Assembly: GCF_024323335.1 (NCBI RefSeq)
Contig: NC_066584.1
Coordinates: 421,329,819-421,393,818 of the forward strand
From: Lathyrus oleraceus
Lineage: Eukaryota > Streptophyta > Magnoliopsida > Fabales > Fabaceae
Direction: 5' to 3'
Length of the DNA: 64,000 nucleotides
Part shown: piece by piece, positions 34,018 through 45,515 of the stretch
Layout: the number at the start of each line of letters is the position of its first letter
How positions within the stretch are numbered: position 1 is the stretch's first letter
Translations under genes and position numbers: made by a program
Notes under the pieces: model-generated
Seen by the model: the letters and a program-made list of their open reading frames with translations, nothing else
The model's database searches: none
What the model was told of the DNA's origin: nothing

Positions 34018-35271
34018 ATGGATCCTCCCAACGCCGACATCCTCGAACTGAAAGAGATGGTGAGGGATTTGTTCAGGGTTGTGCAAGGGCTTGCCTTGGG
34101 GCAGAAAGCCATGGCCGAGAGATTAGAAAGGATTGAGGGCTGGATGATCAAAGAGAAAGTTCAGGGAAAGGCTCCGTCATCTGAAGTAACAAATCCCTCT
34201 GGCTCTGTGGTGAAGAAATCCCTTGACAGTGGTCAGCCCAAGAAGAAGGTTGAATCCGGTGGTGCGCAGACTAAAAGAGAATGCGGTAAGGATCGTTATC
34301 ACCCTTATGCTGCCACTGCAACCATTCCTGTTGGTGGTTCATCTGTACCACCGAGACATCCGTCACCTCGCCCGGGAGCACAGAGAGCTGGGAACCAGGT
34401 AAGAGGAAAGGGGGTTGATCGTCAATTTGATAGGCCACCCATACCGTATGCTCTTCTGTTGAGGAAGTTGAAAGATCTCGGAATGGTACAATTGAGGATA
34501 TTAGCTCCATTAGAACCTGATCAGAGGCCAACCAACTACGATGAGAATGCTAAGTGCGAATTCCATTCGGGGGCGTCTGGGCATAACATTGAGGGTTGTA
34601 GAGCTTTTAAGCATGCTGTCCAAGACCTGGTGGATTCCAAGGCCATTAATTTTGCACAATTTCCCAATGTTAATGCTAATCATATGCCCGCGCATGGTGA
34701 GGTGGAGATGAATGCAATTTCTGAGGATAGGAAGACGATTGGGTTGGTGAATGGGGATCGGTTAAAAATGCTGAGGCCTGTGGTCCCAAAACCTCGGAGG
34801 AAAGAGGGAACTTTCCCTAGTGTTGATACTTGTTGTATGGCCATCGCCACAGAGGGTGGTGTACCGATGGGGGATGTGATCCAGAAGGTGAAGGAAATGG
34901 ACGGTGGAAAATTTGAAACACCCAGTCTGGTAGCTGAAACCGTCAAGGTGGAAAATGCTATTGGTGTTGAGAAAGAGAAAAAGCTGTCCATTTCTTCTTA
35001 CAAGCAGGCATTGGAAGTGGTGAGAAATGGAGGGATCCCAGGCTGGGGACAGATCATAGGCATTGTGGTAAAGGCGGATATGTTTGGGATTGGTTATCGT
35101 CCAGGTCAAGACTCGTCTGAGCAGAACAGAGGACGTCGTCCGTCGTTCACCTTTGTAAGTGCCGGAATGCTAGATTCAGATCACGCCTATACAGTGGGTA
35201 AAGAAACTGACAGTGACTGGGAGATTGATCAATGGATAAAATCGTGTGTACCAGGAAGCTGGGAGGCCTAA
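34018..35271 (+). CDS. Tat-D Gag-derived protein, intact but internally deleted (417 aa)
   Basis: ATG at 34018 begins MDPPNADILELKEMVRD, a helical start typical of Gag in this group; the frame is open to TAA at 35269. Order: N-terminal coiled region with GQKAMAERLERIEGW (about residues 25-45), a Lys/Pro-rich linker, the Gag C-terminal block PIPYALLLRKLKDLG, then CEFHSGASGHNIEGC, a zinc-knuckle-like cluster matching CAFHQGAPRHDIENC of Ogre-C, then the protease-to-RT linker (SSYKQALEVVRNGG, PGWGQ). The central retrotransposon Gag domain and the retropepsin core with its catalytic aspartate are both absent, apparently removed by in-frame deletions. Upstream in-frame codons extend the frame to 33916 but show no homology, so I choose 34018. 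A structural role in particle formation is possible, and proteolysis is not. Confidence 0.75.
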   Translation: MDPPNADILELKEMVRDLFRVVQGLALGQKAMAERLERIEGWMIKEKVQGKAPSSEVTNPSGSVVKKSLDSGQPKKKVESGGAQTKRECGKDRYHPYAATATIPVGGSSVPPRHPSPRPGAQRAGNQVRGKGVDRQFDRPPIPYALLLRKLKDLGMVQLRILAPLEPDQRPTNYDENAKCEFHSGASGHNIEGCRAFKHAVQDLVDSKAINFAQFPNVNANHMPAHGEVEMNAISEDRKTIGLVNGDRLKMLRPVVPKPRRKEGTFPSVDTCCMAIATEGGVPMGDVIQKVKEMDGGKFETPSLVAETVKVENAIGVEKEKKLSISSYKQALEVVRNGGIPGWGQIIGIVVKADMFGIGYRPGQDSSEQNRGRRPSFTFVSAGMLDSDHAYTVGKETDSDWEIDQWIKSCVPGSWEA

Positions 35272-35586
35272 AAAGATCAACACTGTTACTCAGCCTGAAG
35301 AGTAATGATTTCTGTTTTGATTTTATCTGCATGAAAGCCATACGTGTTGCCCGACACGTAATGGTTCATTGTAAGGGCCACCTCATGTTTACATTTGCAA
35401 CATTTCTGCATCATTAATAAATGGATGTTTTTCAGTCAAAAAGCGGTGTTCCCTGTTTTTCATTTATTTTTGCAGTTTAAAAACAAATAAAAATGGCAAT
35501 GGTTATTTTCATTTTCTTTTTGATTTGTCTCGTCCCAAAGTCGAAAAATAATTCTCCGGATCTCGTTGATAACAATTTGGTTACCC
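35272..35586 (+). other. Tat-D gag-pro/pol spacer, possible intron relic
   Basis: This block sits where Ogre-A and Ogre-C have the pro/RT intron. A GTAATG donor-like sequence is near 35302, matching the Ogre donors. I cannot fix an acceptor: pol-like coding resumes near 35588. Confidence 0.5.
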
Positions 35587-36960
35587 CTCATATGACTTCG
35601 ACAAACCGATCTATCATGCCGAAGAAAAAGGCGAAGAAGATTGTGATCTGCTGGAATTAACCAGGATGTTGAAACAAGAGGAGAAGGTGATTCAGCCGCA
35701 CGAGGAGCGGGTTGAGGTTGTTATTCCGAGCACCGCCGAGGTCAGGAAGTGAAAATTGGAGCCGCTTCAGAGGCGAATCGAGAGCAGAATGGTAGCCCTG
35801 TTGAAAGAGCATGTGGATACCTTCGCCTGGTCGTGTCAAGATACGTCAGGGTCGGATACCGGTGTCGTTGTGCACAAGCTACCATGGAAAGGAGACTGTC
35901 CTCTAGAGAAGCAGAACGCCAGTGCCTGTATCAGAGAGCCATGGTGACTTTGTTTCATGATATGATTCATCATGAAGTTGAATGCTATGCTATGACATGA
36001 TAGCAAAGTCCCAAACAGGAGTGGGGCATCTGGCTGACCGGGGCAAGTCGGTTGACCGGTTTGAGACAATTCAAATTGAGGTTGAATTCAGATAAGTGCA
36101 CTATCAGAGTGCGGTCCGGTAAGATGTTGGGGTTTACTGTAAGAGAGGAATCGAGGTTGATCCTGCTGAAAAAAAAAATGCCTGAACCGAGGATAAAGAG
36201 AGAGGTTCGTGGTTTCATAGATAGATTGAACTACCTGTCATGGTTCACATCTCATCTAACAGCCACGTGTGAACCTATATTCGAGATGTTGAAAAAAAAA
36301 CGGTCAGGTGAAATAATGATTGCCAAGGGGAATTGAAAAAATAAAAGAATAAGTTGCAGGAACCTCCGATTCTGTTGCCTCTTGTGGAAGGAGCAATTGT
36401 TAATCTGTACTTGACAGCCTTCGAGGGGTCTGCGAGGTGTATTGGGTCAGCATGACGCGTCTTGTCGAAAAGAGCATGCAATTTACCTTAGCAAAAAGTT
36501 TACCGACTATGAAACAATACATTCACTGTTCGAGAAAACTTGATGTACTTTGGCATAGGCTGCTCGCCGACTGAGACAGTATATGCTGATTCATGCCACT
36601 TTGTGGATTTCCGAGATGGATCCGATCGAGTATGTGTTTGAGAAGCCAGCATCGACCGGACGGGTTGCGGGAGAGCAAAAGAATGTTGACTGATTGGTGA
36701 TGCTCTCAGAAAGCAATCAAGGGGTGTATTGTCTGATTACATCGCTCTGCAACCCATTGAGGATTATCAACCGATGAAGTTTGAGTTCCCTGATGAGGAC
36801 ATCTCGAGGTGCTCTAATCGAAAGATTGAGAGTAACCGATCCCGGAGGAGGGGTCTGACCCTGAATCCGAACGGGTTCTGATGTTTGATGGGGAAGTTAA
36901 GGTGAATGAGCTTTTGTTGCCCGGACAACGTTTGAATGCATCGACGGTGCGATTGTGCAG
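35587..36960 (+). pseudogene. Tat-D pol remnant: linker, RT, RNase H fragments
   Basis: The linker (LLELTRMLKQEEKVIQPHEE) is at about 35650-35710. The RT start (ALLKEHVDTFAWS) ends near 35910. The fingers and most of the palm are then deleted, and the sequence jumps to YQRAMVTLFHDMIHHE at about 35930-35980. The YVDD catalytic motif is destroyed there (CYAMT then stop). RT thumb and RNase H follow with many frameshifts and stops (LGFTVREES, REVRGFIDRLNYLS, LRQYM, DPIEYVFEKPA). The second RNase H begins near 36880 (MFDGEVKVN) and is cut off by another deletion. No enzyme activity is possible. Confidence 0.85.
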
Positions 36961-37472
36961 AAAAGGGTGGTAACCTACAGAGACTGGCATGAGATCTTGC
37001 CGTTTGTATCCTAGGTATCGACCTCGGTGCGCATATCTACTAGGGCAACTCCTTTCTCATTGGTATATGGGTTGGAAGCGGTATTACCTGTTGAGGTTCA
37101 GATTCCCTCTTTGAGAGTCCTGATGGACGTGAAATTGCAAGAGGCTGAATGGGTAAGGACCCGGTACGAAGAGTTGAGCCTGATAGAGGAAAAGAGGCTA
37201 GCAGCCATCTGTCATGGGCAGTTATACCAGCAACGGATGAAGCGTGCTTTTGATAGAAAGGTGCGACCTCGGGTGTATCACATGGGTGATATGGTGCTGA
37301 AAAGGATCCGTCCTCCTCAAAACGATCGTAGGGGCAAATGGACACCGAATTATGAAGGTCCATTCGTGGTCAAGAAGGTTTTTTGTAGTGGAGCCTTGTT
37401 GTTAACGACCATGGATGGTGAAGATTTTCCATCCCTTTAAATGCGGACGCAGTTAAAAAATACTTCGTGTAA
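36961..37472 (+). pseudogene. Tat-D integrase C-terminal fragment
   Basis: It begins at the block VVTYRDWHEILPF, so the zinc finger and the D,D,E core are missing. From 37027 it is open: TRATPFSLVYGLEAVLPVEV, AAICHGQLYQQRMK and GKWTPNYEGPFVVKK are the usual Ogre integrase C-terminal blocks. A one-base shift near 37430 moves the true end (NADAVKKYF) to TAA 37470-37472. A stop (TAG) at about 37012 precedes the open part. Confidence 0.88.
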
Positions 37473-37480
37473 TTGACCCG

Positions 37481-37680
37481 CTGGACGAAAAGAATAAAAT
37501 AGTCCAGGCAAAAATGGGCATCCCGGCGAACCAAAAACAGAAAGAAAGGTTCGGGCAAAAATTAGGGATAAAAAGGAAAATTGTACACCCGGCAAGTCGA
37601 AAACCTGAGAAGGGCGGCTTGGGCAAAAAGGGGTATCCCGGTGGACTGAAAACCCGAAAGGGCGGTCCAGGCAAAAGAGG
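37481..37680 (+). other. Tat-D post-pol hairpin array (four modules)
   Basis: CTGGAC 37481-37486 with GTCCAG 37502-37507; CGAACC 37527-37532 with GGTTCG 37548-37553; CAAGTC 37593-37598 with GGCTTG 37616-37621; TGGAC 37642-37646 with GTCCA 37665-37669. Each 3' arm is followed by GGCAAAA. Stem sequences differ in all four modules while pairing is kept. The fourth contains the inner CCCGAAAGGG. Confidence 0.8.
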
Positions 37681-37689
37681 GATTGAAAC

Positions 37690-40517
37690 GAACAACTGCG
37701 TCCCGCATGATCGTTCGCGCTTCAGTTAAAGCATCATGGATAATACCCGGTAGGGATCAGTCAGAAACATCTTGTTCAGAAGGCAGAAAGCATGGAGAGT
37801 CTGAGGACATATGGGGTGTAACCGAGTTGGAACTTGATGAGATCACGAGTTTCACATTGCCATTAGGATAGATTTTTCCTTTTGCGCAATTACCTCTTTT
37901 CAGGAATTGCTTCCTTTGTATTGCTCCTTTGAGCCACACTTTTCCAATCAATAAAATGCATATTCGGTCAAATAATTTTGTTTTTGTTTTTCATAACCGC
38001 TTTGATTGCAAAAACATCCAGATATTTTTGATAAAGAATCTTGCATTTTAAGACATACAGGTTCCTTCCAATGCATGTTTATAAGATTGAAAGCTGGAGA
38101 TCTTATTTGGAAGGTTGAGTGACCCAAGTGTTGAAATCTTGACACGCCTGGGGCACGGTTTTATCTAACGATCTGTTTTGCAGGAATTGTTAGATATTTT
38201 CACTCACTTGCAGGTTGTGATGTGGAAGCTGTTGATGAAACAAATCCCCAGAGAGTTCGCTCAGGGACGAATGAATATGAAAGAATGACGAAGACATTGA
38301 GACGTCCGACAACCCTTGAAATTAATCAAGAAGACTCTTCAAAGTCGAAAGATTTAAAAGTATGTAATTCCCCGCAGAGTCCGATCAGGAACGAGTGCAT
38401 GAAGAAAGAACAGGGAGACGACGAGAGACGTCCGACGACCTTTGGAATTAACCAAGAAGACTCTTCAAAGTCGAAAAGTTGAAATTTCTGTATAAATCCC
38501 AGGAGTACGTTTCTCGTCGAGCGCGGAGCGACTTGGAATACAAGATGATGGAGCAGAAAAGGTCCAGACGAGTCTGGGAATTCTCAAAAGTGGAAAGCCG
38601 ATACGAGATTGGGAGTTGGATACCGTGGTTCGACGAGTCGACGGGTGTTCTGTGCCAATTATTCTCGTTTCCCAGCTAGGTCCCCAAGCAGAGTCATAGG
38701 ACTAGCTTCCACAGCAGACTCAAGGTCTGTAAACTTCTCCAGCCGAGTCAAGATGGTTATACCTGGCAGGTTTACAATGGCGTTTCCTCAGCGGCCAGGC
38801 CAGAAGGTTGCTATTCCCCGAGTGGAGCGGGTTTTTTTTCAAAGAAATATATCTCCAGCAATTCCCCGAGTGGAGCGGGTTTCAATGAAATATATCTCCA
38901 GCAGTGTTCATCCTACCAGTGGATTGGACAAGTTCCCGTAGCGGACGGATGTTTGCATGCTCAGCTGAGTTGATCCTACCTATGGATTGCATGGGTTGTC
39001 CCCAGCGGAGTAGCATTCGTTTCCCTAGCATGGTCCGGATGGTTATCCCCAGCAGGTTTCAGATCGATGCTTTCCCAGTCGTCACGACTGGAGGTTGCTG
39101 TTTCCCCAGCGGAGTATCTGTGGGCATTTCCCCAGTGAAGTTGCCAGGTGTCTGTGAGGGTTCTCCAAGCAAGGTGGGGATGTATATCCCCAGCAAGTCA
39201 AAGATTGTTGTATCCCCACAGAGTGCATTGGTGGTTCTTATCCCCAGCAGTTTCTCGAGTGGATTGGGTGCAAAGGAGGTTTCCCCAGCAAGGGTTGCCT
39301 ATTTCCCAGCAACAGTGCTATTCCCCAGCAGGTTGGAGTTGGAGCAATGGCGAGTTCCTCAGCAGAGTGTCTCGTGCTTCCCAGAAGAGTCCCTTGAGGG
39401 GGATATTTCTTTTTATGCATTCATCATGTAAATAAGCATATCATATTGCATAGAAAAATAAATAATCGCGTAGCATTTCCATAATTATGGAGCATTACGC
39501 AGAAAAATCAATCATGCATCATTGCAAGCATAGGCTAATCTCAAGCCGTGGTTACCGTTTGAGATATGGTTCTGCCAGTGGGTGAAGATACAACTCGAGC
39601 CGTGATTACCGTTTGAGGAGTGGTTTCACTGGTTGGAAGCTCAACATCGTGACGAGATCAGCGCAATTCAAGCCGTGGATACCGCTTGATATTTGGTTTC
39701 ACCGGATGGTGAAGATGTTACTTGGATAAGTTCAACATCGTGACGCGATCAGCGCGATTCAAGCCGTGGATACCGCTTGATATTTGGTTTCACCGGATGG
39801 TGAAGATGTTACTTGGATAAGCTCAACATCGTGACGCGATCAGCGCAATTCAAGCCGTGGGTACAGCTTGATATTTGGTTTCACCGGATGGTGAAGATGT
39901 TACTTGGATAAGCTCAACATCGTGACGCGATCAGCGCGATTCAAGCCGTGGATACCGCTTGATATTTGGTTTCACCGGATGGTGAAGATGTTACTTGGAT
40001 AAGTTCAACATCATGACGCGTTCAGCATGACTCAAGCCGTGGTTACCGCTTGAAGGTTTGGTTTCACCAGATGGTGAAGATGTTACTCTGAGGAGTCTAG
40101 CATCATGACGTCAGATCAGCAGTGTTCCCCAGTAGTGCGATATTGGAGGAAATGTTTCCGTCGGACAGAGATGGAAATGATATCAGAAGACGTTACGCGA
40201 TCAGCACGATTCCGGGGTTCAAGAAAAGAAAAAGAAATCAGCAGAAATTTCGGGGTTCAAGAAAAGCATGAAAAAAGAAAGGAATAATAATCCCGAGCGG
40301 ATGAGTGGTGTTCAGGCCATGGTTATCCCTGCGTTACCATTTATTTTGGTATCCAGGTTGACGTTTGTCGAACTTGTTTCTTCGCCGATGCTGACAGGCG
40401 TTGTTAATTATTATCCCATCAGAGTGCAAATTGTTCGTCTGTTCTTGGTATTCAATCACTCTTCACCCTGATCATCCGAAAGCCGAGGCTATTTCGTATC
40501 GACAGGTTCACAGTGGA
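37690..40517 (+). repeat. Tat-D 3' UTR
   Basis: Non-coding. It includes a duplicated GACGTCCGACRACC...AAGAAGACTCTTCAAAGTCG-type segment (about 38300-38480), many CCCCAGCAGAGT-like blocks (38660-39390) and the 91-bp tandem array (39596-40100). Short open frames here show no homology and follow the repeats. Confidence 0.7.
39596..40100 (+). repeat. 91-bp tandem repeat array in the Tat-D 3' UTR
   Basis: The landmark CAAGCCGTGG recurs at 39669, 39760, 39851, 39942 and 40033, spaced exactly 91 bp. Each unit also contains TTTCACCGGATGGTGAAG (itself an inverted repeat, TTCACC-GGATGG-TGAA) and AACATCGTGACGCG. Two shorter diverged copies precede at 39542 and 39596. Confidence 0.92.
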
Positions 40518-40532
40518 TTGAATAGGGGCAGC
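40518..40532 (+). promoter_or_regulatory. Tat-D polypurine tract
   Basis: TTGAATAGGGGCAGC immediately before the 3' LTR. Confidence 0.85.
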
Positions 40533-43500
40533 TGTAACACCTCAAAATTTGCCCTCCTCTCTTGGGACTAGCATTAACATATTTGCATATCACTTTAGGT
40601 CATTAGGCATTGCATATTGCATATCATGTGGTTACATTGTGCAAGCCATTCTCCCAAGTCTTGATCAGAAGATGAGGAAGTCAAAGTGCAGGCCTAGGGT
40701 TTACTGACTGATCATTGGCCATCTGAGGATTGGGCTGTGAATCAGGGTTTTATGGTTCTCAGTGGATGTTGGTCTTCATCTTGATTGTAATGATACATCA
40801 TCATCATCATGGTTGGTTATCATCAGAAGATGCAAGAGATTGAAGCTGATTCCTTGAGATTAGGGTTTTGACCACTGGTCAACCCTAATCAGTTGCATTG
40901 GGCCAGTCTGGGCTGGATCAGGAGATGGGGTTTGTGATGGTTATGGGGTTCATAATGTGATTATATTGTTCTTATTGAGGCTAGGGTGTCACCCTTGAGC
41001 CATTTCAGTTGAAGATTGGGGTTCAAATTGATCTATGCATTGCCAGATTCATCTATCAGATGAAAAGTCAACTGTGGTCAACTGTACATGATCTGATGGA
41101 TTTGGAGGTGAAAATGAGTTAGACCTACTTCATGCATGTTGGAACAAGTGTTATATGACATCTCAAAGCTTAAGAATGAAGAAAATCAAGTCAGGACGAA
41201 AACTGCCAAAAATAGCAAGTGACTTGTAATTGAAGTTTCCAAAAATGGAAAGTTTTGGACCTCAAAGCCACGTGTCCAAGGAAGCTTCAAATGAAAATTT
41301 GTTCAACATGAAAGTGGTAGATTTTGTTCTCACCTTTCCAAAAAGTCCAAGAACTTGAAAATCCAATGTATGGTTTGAAAATTAGGGCTCAGTGAATTTC
41401 AAAAATGACCCGTAATCAGGAGGCCATAATTTCCACATACTTTGTCCAAATTGCAAGTTCTTTATATGCACAAACTCCATTTGACATGTACTTCAAGGGT
41501 GCATCATTGGATTTTCCCAAAAATGGCCAAGGCAAAAAGCCACTTTTCAACTGGACAGCTGAATTGGACCAGGGGCAAAATTGTCCAACTCTCAAAATAA
41601 TTGGAATTTTGAGATGGGACTTTTTTCTACACCTCATAAATGGAATTTGGAGTGTGTTTGAATAATCATTTCATGCATGGGCCTTGTAAATTGGAATTTG
41701 GCTTGAAGAATGGAAGTTGTAAAAATGGACCAAATGCATACACATAGTGAATTTGAGATTTACACCACCAATGGGAGTGGGACAAGTTGCAATGGTTCAC
41801 ATATGATATTTAGAGTTTGCATGAGCTGTCAACAGGTGTCAATGAGCTGTCATGTGGAAATTCCCATTTTGCCCTCTCTTGTAAACTAACCATTTTTCAC
41901 TAACAATCCAATTTGCATAATTATGTGATTAAGAGCTTGGATTAGTGCAATGTATATAAACCTAATCACTTGTTAAACATAACAGATTTTCACATTCTCC
42001 AAAGTTGGATCTAGAACCTCTCATTCTCTCAAAATTCCATCAAGAACACAAATCTTCAAATCCAAGTTTCTTCATCAAATCTCAACCAATCTCCACGATT
42101 CCTTTTGCATCGATCTCCATTCATCAATATCTCAAGCTGTTTGTGGTATTTGGAGGGAGAAAAGCTTCAAATCGTGGCTGTCAAAGAAGCATCATCCATG
42201 GTGAATTGATGAGTTTGAGCAGTAGAAGCATTTTCCATCGAATCTAAGCTGCGCATCATACTTCCTCAAGGTCATGCTGTATCTGTTTCACCGAATTAAG
42301 AGCCAAGAACACCAACACGATTGCTGCCATTTCCAGGTTTGAAGGTTTTTCGAATCTCATGATTTGTTGCATGATCATACGCGTTTTGTAGTTCTTTTCA
42401 CGTAGAGCACGGTGATAGCTTCAGTTTTGTGAATAGATGATTGTAGCATGCGAAATCTAGAGTTTAAGTTTTGATGATAAACCCTAACTTGCTCGATCCA
42501 TAGAACATAGGAAGAATTGGTTAAAATGAGGCTCATATTTGGATTGTAGATGCTTAGACGGTTCGAATGACTATATGCATGTTCATTTCTGTGAAAGTTT
42601 TGTGTTCTTCGATTTTCTGGATTTTCTGGGAAATTCTGGGTAGAAGATGAAGCTGGAAGCGCTGTAGATCTTCAAAACTGTTTGAATTTTTAAACGAGGT
42701 GTTTCCCTCCCGTGCCAATAAATAATTACGAAAATGCCACTGTGTAATGTTAATTTATTTTCATTAATTCTTAAAAATCCATAACACCTTAAATAATCCA
42801 TAAAAAATTCATAAAAATTCAGAAAAATATGGAGATTTTTTCTATGACTTCCTTGTTGACTGTAGAATATTTTTGACCTATTGGTCAAAGTTGTGCATGG
42901 TAAAAATATCATTTGACCTAGGTTTGTTTCACATGTATGATTTTTTGATACCTTGTACCATTTGATTCATGAAATGCACATAATGTTAAATAAATTCTTG
43001 CCAATTTTTGTGATGATTGTTGACTGGATGCTGATTATTTCCATGTAAATTTCATGAGTTTTTGATACCTGGCCATGGAGTTATGAATTTTAGAACTTAG
43101 GTGTGACAATTTGTGTCACACCTCTTGATGTCAACTTGCTGGATTTAATTGAGTGGTCTATACTTGTTAGAATGAAATGAAATTTTGCATGATGGTTTAT
43201 TGGTATGTTAAGATGCTGTATGAATTTTTGTGGAATTTTACAATGCATTTTCAAATTGATTGTGATTTTTCATTTCTGTTGGTCAAATATGCAAGTCCAT
43301 GTGGTACATGTTTGTAATTTTGATGAGAAATGCTCATATGGTACTGGATAATCATGAAATTTGGCATGCTTGTAATAGACACATAATGTGACATCCCTGT
43401 TTTGGTCTCATCCATTTCTTTATTGTTTTCATTGAGTTATGAATTTTTGAAGTGGAAGCATGTATTGATGATGTGATTTGGAGCCTATAATTGTGTCTGT

Positions 43501-45514
43501 TTTTGTTGATTTTCATTGACATGGTTCCATTTGCCCAATTAAGCTCAAATTTGACATGGCATACCTGGATTAGCCCCTGTTTAGGTGTATTTAATTTGAG
43601 AATTTTTGGATTTATTTTGATGTGGATTTGAATGCAATAGTTCTGTTTGTATGCTTGGTGCTTCATTTGAACTAGTTTGCCTTATTTTGTGCATAACATA
43701 AGCATAAGGAATGATATAAACATGAGACCAATGATGTTTGCTCTTGTTTGACTTTAATTTGAGATTGGTTGGTGAATACCTTGCTGTTTAGGAATTTTTT
43801 CTTGCTTTGGACCCTAGGCTTAGCCTAGTGGTCTTGTTGCTAATATTTGCTTGATTTTTCAGGATCAAAAGCATAATGCACATGGAGAATGAATCAAGTT
43901 AAATTTAATTGATGTTGTTGATGTTTGTACACTAACATAACATTGTTTTGTAGGTGTTAAAGCTTAGGCTTAAGCTTTGAGCTTGCCTTGTGTTGTGTAT
44001 TGAGTTGTATAGTTTGATTGATTGAACACTTGCTGTTTTGTTTTGTCTGTCTGAGTACTAACTGTGTTGGATTGTCTCCAGGTACTTTAGTTGCTCAGTT
44101 CCTTGTGAACTTTTGCTTTGCGTTGCTTAAGCAACTCGCATTGAGGTAAGTCCTCTTGACTTCATGTAGTCTGGAGACCCGGCTGTTACCGGGCCGGGCA
44201 AATAAATGTCTGAAGTCCTCCTTAAGAGGCAATGATTGTGGTTGTTTATTTTTAAGCCCAAGCAGGTGAAAGTCCTTTAAATAAGGCAATTGGTGAAAGG
44301 TAGGGGTATGCAGCCTACCCCCCACTATTCAGTTGAGTCTTCTCCTTGCTCCCATTACATGGTTGAAGCATTGAGATCCTAACCCAAGATCCTGTGCAGT
44401 GCACATTGAGTCAGAGTCTCCGAGTATAGAAGGGTCCCCCCATTCTGGACCCATGCTCATTTGTCAGATGCTCTCCCTGGTTAGGGATATGAGCTGTGAG
44501 GTCTGATCCTCACTTCATCCTTTCATCTGCTTCACCTTAGCCTCGTAATGGCAAGGTTAAGAGCAAAACCAGCCTGTACAGACGACTCGCTTCGGCGGTC
44601 AAACCCCGATGATTGAGCCTCTTGTTTGGTTATAGTGGGTGTTTTGTGATTATTTGTCTAACGTGCTTGATTGAGATGCTTGTTCTCATTTGATATATGA
44701 TTGTATGCTTGTGTGCTAGCTTCTTTCCTGGTTAGGTTAGTTTGCTTAGGCAAGTAGGATAGAAAACCGAACTTAGGGTTAACGATGCATGACAACATTA
44801 GGCTCGAGTCTCAGCTCCCTAGTGTCGTGTCTTTCCCCGGTTTCTGGTTAGCAATTCAGTCCCTTTCAGGGGAACTACATCGCCCTGATCCTTGTTCCAG
44901 ACAAGGTATGTAGGCAGGTGGTCGTGCGAGACCACTCCGGGCAACCTTTTTCTTTTTTGTGTGTGTTTGTTTGTTATCTGATTGTGTGTTTGGCTCGGAT
45001 GCCGACGTAAGCCCAGTGATTGGCAGTCGGGCTCCACGTTTGCCCTTTTGAGTGTGTTTTGGTTCGGATGCCGACATAATTCCATCCAGTGGTTGTCGGG
45101 CTCCATGTTTGCCACTCTTGTTTGTTCGCGTGTTTTGTGTTGTTTGGCGTGCGTAAGCCGAACTACAGTGGCTCTGATTCTTGTTCCAGACAAGATATGT
45201 AGGCATAAGGTGCGATACCTTATCGAGCCCGTTTCTCCTAACCCCACCTGCGTTCCCCGTGTGTGTGTGTGATGTTTAGCAACCTTTTCTTTATTCTAGG
45301 ACGTGGATCCCGTCGAGTACGACGGACGTGAGGGGTGCTAATACCTTCCCCTTGCGTAACCGACTCCCTTACCCTTTCTCTCTGGTCGCGAGACCATGTC
45401 TTTCCAGGTTTCTCTGAGCGTTTCCTTTCCCTATCTTGGGATAAATAACGTTTAGTGGCGGCTGTGTGTGTTTTTTATTTGAGTCTCGCCGGTTGATTTT
45501 CGCAGGATGCGACA
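40533..45514 (+). repeat. Tat-D 3' LTR (4982 bp)
   Basis: It matches 27769-32750 base for base except for about 8 substitutions seen by eye (for example around 40970, 41057, 41141, 41275, 41288, 41618, 42714 and 45130). The structured elements recur at 44874-44936 and 45162-45223 and the AGTA hairpin at 45310-45325. Confidence 0.95.
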
Positions 45515-45515
45515 G

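Larger units (their letters stand above)
27769..45514 (+). mobile_element. Tat-D: complete, internally deleted Ogre/Tat element (17.7 kb)
   Basis: LTRs of 4982 bp begin TGTAACACC and end GCGACA. The internal part (32751-40532) has a primer-binding site, a leader without ORF1, an intact Gag-derived ORF, a badly deleted pol and a 3-kb 3' UTR. The two LTRs show about 8 substitutions and no indels by eye, so insertion is recent, while pol is heavily decayed. It is therefore non-autonomous. The order of parts and the primer site place it with Tat/Ogre, in a family different from Ogre-A, -B and -C. Confidence 0.93.

Noticed and set aside
38222..39435. Open frames in the Tat-D 3' UTR with Ser/Pro-rich products
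   Set aside because: Products of CCCCAGCAGAGT-like repeats; frames overlap and none resembles a known domain.
39596..40100. Regular repeats that could suggest a CRISPR array
   Set aside because: Contiguous 91-bp tandem units with no spacers, in a plant retrotransposon 3' UTR.
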